From contig DATMAN010000003.1 of the NCBI GenBank assembly GCA_035560005.1, positions 1 through 32,749 on the forward strand: a stretch of DNA of 32,749 nucleotides. The letters run 5' to 3'. Of the stretch, positions 26,753 to 32,749 are shown one piece after another. Origin of the DNA: Burkholderiales bacterium (GTDB taxonomy: Bacteria; Pseudomonadota; Gammaproteobacteria; Burkholderiales; Eutrophovitaceae). The position numbers and the translations under genes were made by a program. The notes beneath the pieces were generated by a model. It saw only the letters and a program-made list of their open reading frames with translations. It was not told the origin of the DNA and ran no database searches. Position 1 is the first letter of the stretch. Each line of letters starts with the position of its first letter.

Positions 26753-28732
26753 ATGGACAAGCCGGTCAGCAAGATCCTGGTGGTCAACGACGAGACGCTG
26801 GTCCTCAAGGAGTTCGTCAGGGGCCTGAACGCAGCCGCAAAGAGTCTGGACAACCCGCTTGGCATCACCTTTGTCGGCGTCACCACCGCACGCGAAGCGT
26901 TGTCCGCGATCGAAACCGACGGCGATCTCCAGGCGGTCATCGTCGATGACACGCTCTACACGCTGAAAAACGAAACCAACGGCAGCAGCCGGGTCCTGCA
27001 GATGTCTGCGCTGGAACTGGTTCAGAGGATCACGCGGCTGCGGCCCGAGCTGGACATCTACGTCCTGATCGCGCAGGACCAGGAGGATGAGGTGGTCGAC
27101 GCGCTCTTCACCGAAGCCGTGGACGGTTATTTCTACCGCGGGGAGCGCGACTATCGGGGGATGTACCGCATCCTCAACGCACAGCTACAGGAGCGTTCGG
27201 CCACGCCGTTCTACGACGCGCTCAAGTCCTACGTGCTGATGGCGAAGGACGCCTGGCACACGCCCGGCCACTCTTCCGGCGACAGTCTGCGCGACAGTCC
27301 GTGGGTGTCGGACTTCTACGAATTCATGGGCGAGCACGTATTCGATGCCGATCTGTCGGTGTCGGTTCCGATGCTCGATTCGCTGATGGAGCCCACCGGC
27401 GTGATCGCGGAAGCACAGAAGCTCGCCGCGAAGGCCTTCGGCGCGCGGCGGACCTTCTTTGCGACCAACGGCACATCGACCGGCAACAAGGTCATCTTTC
27501 AGACGCTGCTCGCGCCGGGCGAGAAGTTGCTGCTCGACCGCAACTGCCATAAATCGGTTCACCACGGCGTGGTGCTCTCCGGCGCCCATCCGATTTACCT
27601 GGATTCTTCCGTCAATCGCAAGTTCGGGATCTTCGGCCCGGTGCCCAAGTCGACCATCTTCAAGGCGATCGAAGAGCATTCGGACGCAGAAGCGCTCATC
27701 CTGACCTCGTGCACCTACGACGGGCTACGCTACGATCTGCAGCCCATCATCGAGGCGGCCCACGCGAAGAAAATCAAGGTCATCATCGACGAAGCGTGGT
27801 ACGGCTTCGCCCGCTTCCACCCCTTCTTCCGGCCCACTGCGCTGGAGGCGGGCGCCGACTACGCAACGCAATCCACCCACAAGGTCCTGTCCGCGTTCTC
27901 GCAGGCGTCGATGATCCACGTCAACGACCCGGACTTCAACGAGCACATCTTCCGCGAGAACTTCAACATGCACACCTCGACCAGCCCGCAGTACAGCATG
28001 ATCGCGAGCCTGGACGTGGCACGCAAGCAGGCTTCGATGGAGGGCTTCAAGCTGCTCGGTCGCACGCTCGAGCTGGCGCAGGAGCTGCGTGCGCAGATCA
28101 ACTCGAGCGGGGTTTTCCGTGTGCTGGAACTGGAAGACCTGCTTCCCGAGGAAGTCAAGGACGACGGCATCAAGCTGGACCCGACCAAGGTCACGGTCGA
28201 CATCTCGGCCTGCGGCTACACGGTGGAGGAGCTGCAAAGAGAACTGTTCGATCGCTACAACATACAGGTCGAGAAGTCGACCTTCAACACGCTCTCGCTG
28301 CTGCTCACCATCGGCACGACGCGCTCCAAGGTCTCGCGCCTGTACGACGCCCTGATGCGCATCGCGCGCGAGGGGCGCGCGCAGCGCCGGCTCTACAAGT
28401 CGCCCGACATCCCGAGCTTCACCACGCTGCGCTATCTGCCGCGGGATGCGTTCTACTGCGGCGGAGAGCTGCAGCCGCTGGTCGACGAGCAGGACAAGCT
28501 CAACAAGGAATTGCAGGGCCGGGTGTCGGCCGACCAGATCGTGCCCTACCCCCCGGGCATTCCCGTGCTGGTGCCGGGTCAGCTGATCACCGAAGACATC
28601 GTCTACTACCTGGTTGGCCTGCTGCGCAGCCAGAAACGCGTCGAAATGCACGGCATCGTCTACGACGGCTACCTGCCCTGCGTGCGCGTTCTGACGGCGA
28701 CCGAGGAAAGGAAGCTCAAGCGACTGAAGTAA
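26753..28732 (+). CDS. Orn/Lys/Arg decarboxylase, PLP fold type I
   Basis: This 659-residue decarboxylase has a receiver-like 'wing' domain at residues about 1-130 (ILVVNDETLVLKEFV at 8-22). The PLP domain follows with HTPGH (169-173), FFATNGTSTGNKVI, DEAWYGF (346-352) and the Schiff-base lysine in STHKVLSAFSQ (Lys377). The C-terminal part carries PYPPGIPVLVPGQ, shared by bacterial lysine, arginine and ornithine decarboxylases. Substrate cannot be read from sequence. It makes a polyamine or agmatine/cadaverine and may counter acid stress. The ATG at 26753 gives the family N-terminus but has a weak ribosome-binding site; an in-frame GTG at 26654 is less likely. It lies upstream of argD on the same strand. 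Confidence 0.9.
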   Translation: MDKPVSKILVVNDETLVLKEFVRGLNAAAKSLDNPLGITFVGVTTAREALSAIETDGDLQAVIVDDTLYTLKNETNGSSRVLQMSALELVQRITRLRPELDIYVLIAQDQEDEVVDALFTEAVDGYFYRGERDYRGMYRILNAQLQERSATPFYDALKSYVLMAKDAWHTPGHSSGDSLRDSPWVSDFYEFMGEHVFDADLSVSVPMLDSLMEPTGVIAEAQKLAAKAFGARRTFFATNGTSTGNKVIFQTLLAPGEKLLLDRNCHKSVHHGVVLSGAHPIYLDSSVNRKFGIFGPVPKSTIFKAIEEHSDAEALILTSCTYDGLRYDLQPIIEAAHAKKIKVIIDEAWYGFARFHPFFRPTALEAGADYATQSTHKVLSAFSQASMIHVNDPDFNEHIFRENFNMHTSTSPQYSMIASLDVARKQASMEGFKLLGRTLELAQELRAQINSSGVFRVLELEDLLPEEVKDDGIKLDPTKVTVDISACGYTVEELQRELFDRYNIQVEKSTFNTLSLLLTIGTTRSKVSRLYDALMRIAREGRAQRRLYKSPDIPSFTTLRYLPRDAFYCGGELQPLVDEQDKLNKELQGRVSADQIVPYPPGIPVLVPGQLITEDIVYYLVGLLRSQKRVEMHGIVYDGYLPCVRVLTATEERKLKRLK

Positions 28733-28778
28733 CCGGCCGCGCCAGGCGGCTCGCTGTCCCGCCAACCGGCTGCGGCGC

Positions 28779-28787
28779 TGCTACAAT
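28779..28787 (+). promoter_or_regulatory. candidate extended -10 promoter upstream of argD
   Basis: TG-C-TACAAT (28779-28787) is a good extended -10 element, about 76 bases before argD. No matching -35 is visible. Its expected start point (about 28794) lies just before a terminator-like hairpin, which makes its role uncertain. Confidence 0.35.
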
Positions 28788-28805
28788 CATCCGCGACGCG
28801 TGCGA

Positions 28806-28838
28806 ACACGGCGGCACCATGCCGCCGTGTGCGTTTTT
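28806..28838 (+). terminator. intrinsic terminator between the decarboxylase gene and argD
   Basis: ACACGGCGGC (28806-28815) and GCCGCCGTGT (28821-28830) form a perfect 10-bp stem with the loop ACCAT, followed by GCGTTTTT. This is a strong rho-independent pattern. It may simply end the decarboxylase transcript, or, if the upstream TACAAT is a real promoter, act as an attenuator in the argD leader. Confidence 0.8.
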
Positions 28839-28862
28839 GGCCGGTGGATAACGAGAGGAATC

Positions 28863-30053
28863 ATGCAGCACCTGATGGACACCTATGCGCGGCAACCGGT
28901 GGCTTTCGTCCGGGGCGAGGGCGCCTGGCTATGGGATGCCGAAGGTCGGCGCTATCTGGACGGGCTGTGCGGTATCGCGGTGTCCGGTCTCGGTCACGCG
29001 CATCCGAGGTTCGTGCGGGCGCTGGCCGAGCAGGCGGGGCGCATCGTGCATGCATCGAATCTGTATCGCATTCCTGAACAGGAAGCGCTGGCGCAGAAGC
29101 TGTGCGCGATTTCGGGAATGGACGCCGCGTTCTTCTGCAACTCGGGCTGCGAGGCGAACGAGGCGGCGATCAAGCTGGCGCGGCTCTATGGCCACCAGCG
29201 CGCGATCGAGGTGCCCGCCGTGGTCGTGATGGAGAAGGCATTTCACGGGCGGAGCATCGCGACGTTGTCCGCAACCGGCAGCCGCAAGGTACAAGCCGGG
29301 TTCGAGCCGCTGCTGACCGGGTTCGTGCGGGTCCCCTTCGGCGACCACGCGGTGCTCGACCAGGTGGCGGCAAACAACCCCAGCATCGTGGCCGTGCTGG
29401 TGGAGCCGATTCAAGGCGAGGGGGGGGTCAACGTCCCGGACAAAGGCTACCTGGCCGCCCTGCGTGCTGCCTGCGATCGCCATGGATGGCTGCTCATGCT
29501 CGACGAAGTACAAAGCGGCATGGGGCGTACCGGCAAGTGGTTCGCCCATCAACACGCCGGGATCCAGGCGGACGTCATGACGCTGGCCAAGGGTCTGGGC
29601 AACGGATTTCCGATCGGCGCCTGCCTGGCGCGCGGCAAGGCGGCGAGCGTTTTCAAGCCCGGATCGCACGGTTCGACCTTTGGCGGCAACCCCCTCGCGT
29701 GCGTGGCGGCGCTGACCACCGTTTCGATCATCGAGGAGGAAGGGCTTCTGAGGCGGGCCGAGCATCTGGGTCGATGGATGCTGGAGGCGTTGCGCGAGTC
29801 GCTCCAGGACCTGCCGGCCGTGCGCGAAATCCGCGGCCAAGGACTCATGATCGGAATCGAGCTCGACCGGCCCTGCGGCGACCTGGTCAAGCAAGCGCTC
29901 GATCAGGGCCTGCTGATCAACGTCACGGCGGACACCGTCGTGCGCCTGCTCCCGCCGCTGACCATGACTGACGCCGAAGCACGACAACTGGTCGCCGGCG
30001 TGACCCGATCGATCCGGGCGCTGGTGTCGGCCGAGACGGCGGCGACTGGCTGA
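28863..30053 (+). CDS. argD: acetylornithine aminotransferase
   Basis: ArgD converts N-acetylglutamate semialdehyde to N-acetylornithine, and in many bacteria also serves lysine synthesis. This 396-residue class III aminotransferase has CNSGCEANEAAIKLAR (92-107), EKAFHGRS, VEPIQGEGGVN, LMLDEVQSGMGRTGKWFA and the PLP lysine in LAKGLGNGFPIGA (Lys243), then STFGGNPLAC. AGAGGA precedes the ATG. A run of eight G (29420-29427) lies in a conserved Gly-Glu-Gly-Gly segment. argF follows after 2 bp, so the two are co-transcribed. Confidence 0.95.
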   Translation: MQHLMDTYARQPVAFVRGEGAWLWDAEGRRYLDGLCGIAVSGLGHAHPRFVRALAEQAGRIVHASNLYRIPEQEALAQKLCAISGMDAAFFCNSGCEANEAAIKLARLYGHQRAIEVPAVVVMEKAFHGRSIATLSATGSRKVQAGFEPLLTGFVRVPFGDHAVLDQVAANNPSIVAVLVEPIQGEGGVNVPDKGYLAALRAACDRHGWLLMLDEVQSGMGRTGKWFAHQHAGIQADVMTLAKGLGNGFPIGACLARGKAASVFKPGSHGSTFGGNPLACVAALTTVSIIEEEGLLRRAEHLGRWMLEALRESLQDLPAVREIRGQGLMIGIELDRPCGDLVKQALDQGLLINVTADTVVRLLPPLTMTDAEARQLVAGVTRSIRALVSAETAATG

Positions 30054-30055
30054 AC

Positions 30056-30976
30056 ATGCGCGCGATCAGGCACTTCCTGCAGCTCAAGGACTTTTCGCGC
30101 GGCGAGCTGGAGTATCTCTTTGAGCGCACGCGCTGGATCAAGGAGAAGTTCAAGCGCTATGAGCGTTACTGGCCGCTCGCCGACCGTACCCTGGTGATGA
30201 TCTTCGAGAAGGCTTCGACGCGCACCCGGCTGTCGTTCGAGGCGGGCATGCAGCAACTCGGCGGCAGCGCGATCTATCTGAACACCCGTGACTCGCAACT
30301 CGGGCGCGGAGAGCCTGTGGAGGACGCGGCCGAGGTCATCTCGCGCATGAGCGATCTGGTGATGATCCGCACCTTCGAGCAGTCGATCATCGAGCGCTTC
30401 GCCGCCCACTCGCGCGTGCCGGTGATCAACGGGCTGACCAACCAATATCATCCCTGCCAGATCCTAGCGGACATCTATACATACATCGACCTGCGCGGCT
30501 CGATCGAGGGCAGGACCGTCGCGTGGATCGGCGACGCCAACAACGTCTGTCACACCTGGCTGCAGGCGGCCACGCTCTTCGGTTTCGCGCTGCACGTATC
30601 CACACCCCCCGGCTACGAAGTCCGGCCGGACCGGGCGGGGATCGTTGACGCGAGCCACCTGAAGACCTTCGCCGACCCTTACGAAGCCGCGCGCGGTGCC
30701 GACCTGGTCACCACCGACGTGTGGACCAGCATGGGCTTCGAGGCGGAAGATGCGGTACGCAAGAAGGCTTTCGAGCGCTGGCAGGTCAACGCGCAGATAA
30801 TGAAGGCCGCCAAGTCCGACGCGCTCTTCATGCATTGCCTGCCCGCTCACCGCGGCGAGGAGGTGGCCGCCGAGGTCATCGACGGGCCGCAAAGCGTCGT
30901 GTGGGAGGAAGCGGAGAACCGGCTGCACACGCAGAAGGCGCTCATGGAATATCTGCTGCTGGGACGGGTCGAATAG
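30056..30976 (+). CDS. argF: ornithine carbamoyltransferase
   Basis: ArgF makes citrulline from ornithine and carbamoyl phosphate. The 306-residue protein has the carbamoyl-phosphate motif FEKASTRTRLSFE (STRTR at 54-58), HPCQ (132-135) and the ornithine loop FMHCLPAHRGEE with HCLP at 260-263. The start is the ATG 2 bp after the argD stop, giving the usual short N-terminus. The length is typical for the anabolic enzyme, and its position between argD and argG supports biosynthesis rather than the deiminase pathway. Confidence 0.96.
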   Translation: MRAIRHFLQLKDFSRGELEYLFERTRWIKEKFKRYERYWPLADRTLVMIFEKASTRTRLSFEAGMQQLGGSAIYLNTRDSQLGRGEPVEDAAEVISRMSDLVMIRTFEQSIIERFAAHSRVPVINGLTNQYHPCQILADIYTYIDLRGSIEGRTVAWIGDANNVCHTWLQAATLFGFALHVSTPPGYEVRPDRAGIVDASHLKTFADPYEAARGADLVTTDVWTSMGFEAEDAVRKKAFERWQVNAQIMKAAKSDALFMHCLPAHRGEEVAAEVIDGPQSVVWEEAENRLHTQKALMEYLLLGRVE

Positions 30977-30981
30977 GTACT

Positions 30982-31008
30982 CCGCGCCGGATTCGCCGCG
31001 GTTTTCTT
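30982..31008 (+). terminator. weak terminator-like hairpin after argF
   Basis: CCGCG (30982-30986) and CGCGG (30997-31001) can pair around a 10-base loop, followed by TTTTCTT. The stem is short, so partial termination or chance are both possible. Confidence 0.3.
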
Positions 31009-31033
31009 CCATTCGCTGACGAGGAGTATCTCG

Positions 31034-31528
31034 ATGTTTCGTACGCTGATGTCTTGCCTGTTGTTGGCCGTACTTTCGCTCGGCTTGCCGGCCCGGGCGC
31101 AGGAGCAAGTCGCCACCATTCGCGACCAGAACGGCTGCCAGATCTACAACCCCAACCCACAGCGCGAGGAAACGGTTCGCTGGAGCGGAGGCTGCGCGAA
31201 CGGTTTTGCCGAGGGGGAAGGCGTCCTCGAGTGGTATGTGGGCGGGCGCCTGGAAGAACGCTACGAGGGCAGCATGCGCGCCGGCTGGGCCGAGGGAATC
31301 GGGACGTTTACCTCGCGCCAGGGCTTCCGCTACAAGGGCGAGTGGAAGCGCAGCCAGCAGGACGGCCAGGGTGTCTCTCAGAGTCCCGACGGCAGCGTCT
31401 ATGACGGCCAGTGGCGCGCCGGCAAGCCGCACGGCTGGGGTATCTACCGGACACCCGATGGCCAGACCGTCGAGGGTGAATGGGAGAACGGTGAGATCAA
31501 GTCGGGATCGAGCTCGCGCCGGATCTAG
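31034..31528 (+). CDS. secreted MORN-repeat protein of unknown function
   Basis: This 164-residue protein has a likely signal peptide at residues 1-22 (MFRTLMSCLLLAVLSLGLPARA). The mature part carries at least three or four MORN-type repeats, seen as YEGSMRAGWAEGIGTFTS, YKGEWKRSQQDGQGVSQS, YDGQWRAGKPHGWGIYR and VEGEWENGEIKSG. Two cysteines lie in the mature N-terminal part (NGCQIYN, SGGCANG). MORN repeats bind partners or lipids in other proteins; the function here is not known. GAGGAG precedes the ATG. It lies between argF and argG, 57 and 33 bp from its neighbours, so it is probably co-transcribed with the arginine genes. Confidence 0.85.
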   Translation: MFRTLMSCLLLAVLSLGLPARAQEQVATIRDQNGCQIYNPNPQREETVRWSGGCANGFAEGEGVLEWYVGGRLEERYEGSMRAGWAEGIGTFTSRQGFRYKGEWKRSQQDGQGVSQSPDGSVYDGQWRAGKPHGWGIYRTPDGQTVEGEWENGEIKSGSSSRRI

Positions 31529-31561
31529 CCGGGCACACCTTATTCAGACAACTGGGAGAAC

Positions 31562-32749
<1,188 letters not shown>

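Noticed and set aside
28819..28851. Ten-codon leader peptide in front of argD
   Set aside because: The ATG lies in the loop of the terminator hairpin without a ribosome-binding site, and the peptide has no arginine codons. Kept only as a remark in the argD leader finding.
29420..29427. Run of eight G in argD as a phase-variable tract
   Set aside because: It encodes a conserved Gly-Glu-Gly-Gly segment of an essential-type enzyme; slippage would only destroy it. Treated as chance, like the seven G in murJ (25569-25575).

Overview
This GC-rich window reads as ordinary chromosome of a betaproteobacterium. The grounds are the type IV pilin operon in pilE-fimT-pilV-pilW-pilX-pilY1 order, a cysI with no cysJ followed by a DUF934 domain and an APS-type cysH, the divergent rpsT/murJ pair, and the ribF-ileS-lspA-ispH series. 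I cannot name a genus. I saw no tRNA, rRNA, CRISPR array, insertion sequence or prophage gene.

Layout: (1) 1-139, minus strand: the 5' end of a Fur-family regulator gene with a clear promoter/operator. (2) 176-526: no gene, but hairpins and an imperfect repeat of about 48 bp. (3) 527-7901, plus strand: six type IV pilus genes (a major-like pilin, four minor pilins and the tip adhesin PilY1), closed by a strong hairpin. (4) 7959-13261, minus strand: ribF, ileS, lspA, ispH (FAD synthesis, Ile-tRNA charging, lipoprotein signal peptidase, last step of the MEP isoprenoid pathway). (5) 13324-23464, minus strand: ten tightly packed genes for assimilatory sulfate reduction, cysI - DUF934::cysH - cysD - cysN - cobA - sbp - cysT - cysW - cysA - cbiX, with the LysR-type regulator cysB divergent at 23651. 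(6) 24582-26546: murJ (minus) and rpsT (plus), divergent. (7) 26753-32749, plus strand: an Orn/Lys/Arg decarboxylase, then argD, argF, a secreted MORN-repeat protein and the start of argG.

The sulfur block is nearly self-contained: sulfate is imported (Sbp, CysT, CysW, CysA), activated to APS (CysD, CysN), reduced to sulfite by the Fe-S type CysH and to sulfide by siroheme-dependent CysI. CobA and CbiX supply two of the three siroheme steps. The precorrin-2 dehydrogenase and a flavoprotein partner for CysI are not in the window. argD, argF and argG are steps of arginine synthesis.

The most unusual points are the fusion of DUF934 to APS reductase in one reading frame, the structured repeat-bearing region upstream of the pilin operon, a Fur-family promoter that implies a nearly leaderless mRNA, an extra module of different base composition inside PilY1, an intrinsic-terminator-like hairpin just after a candidate argD promoter, and the secreted MORN protein between argF and argG. 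I did not find a clearly new multi-gene system; most of the window is housekeeping metabolism.
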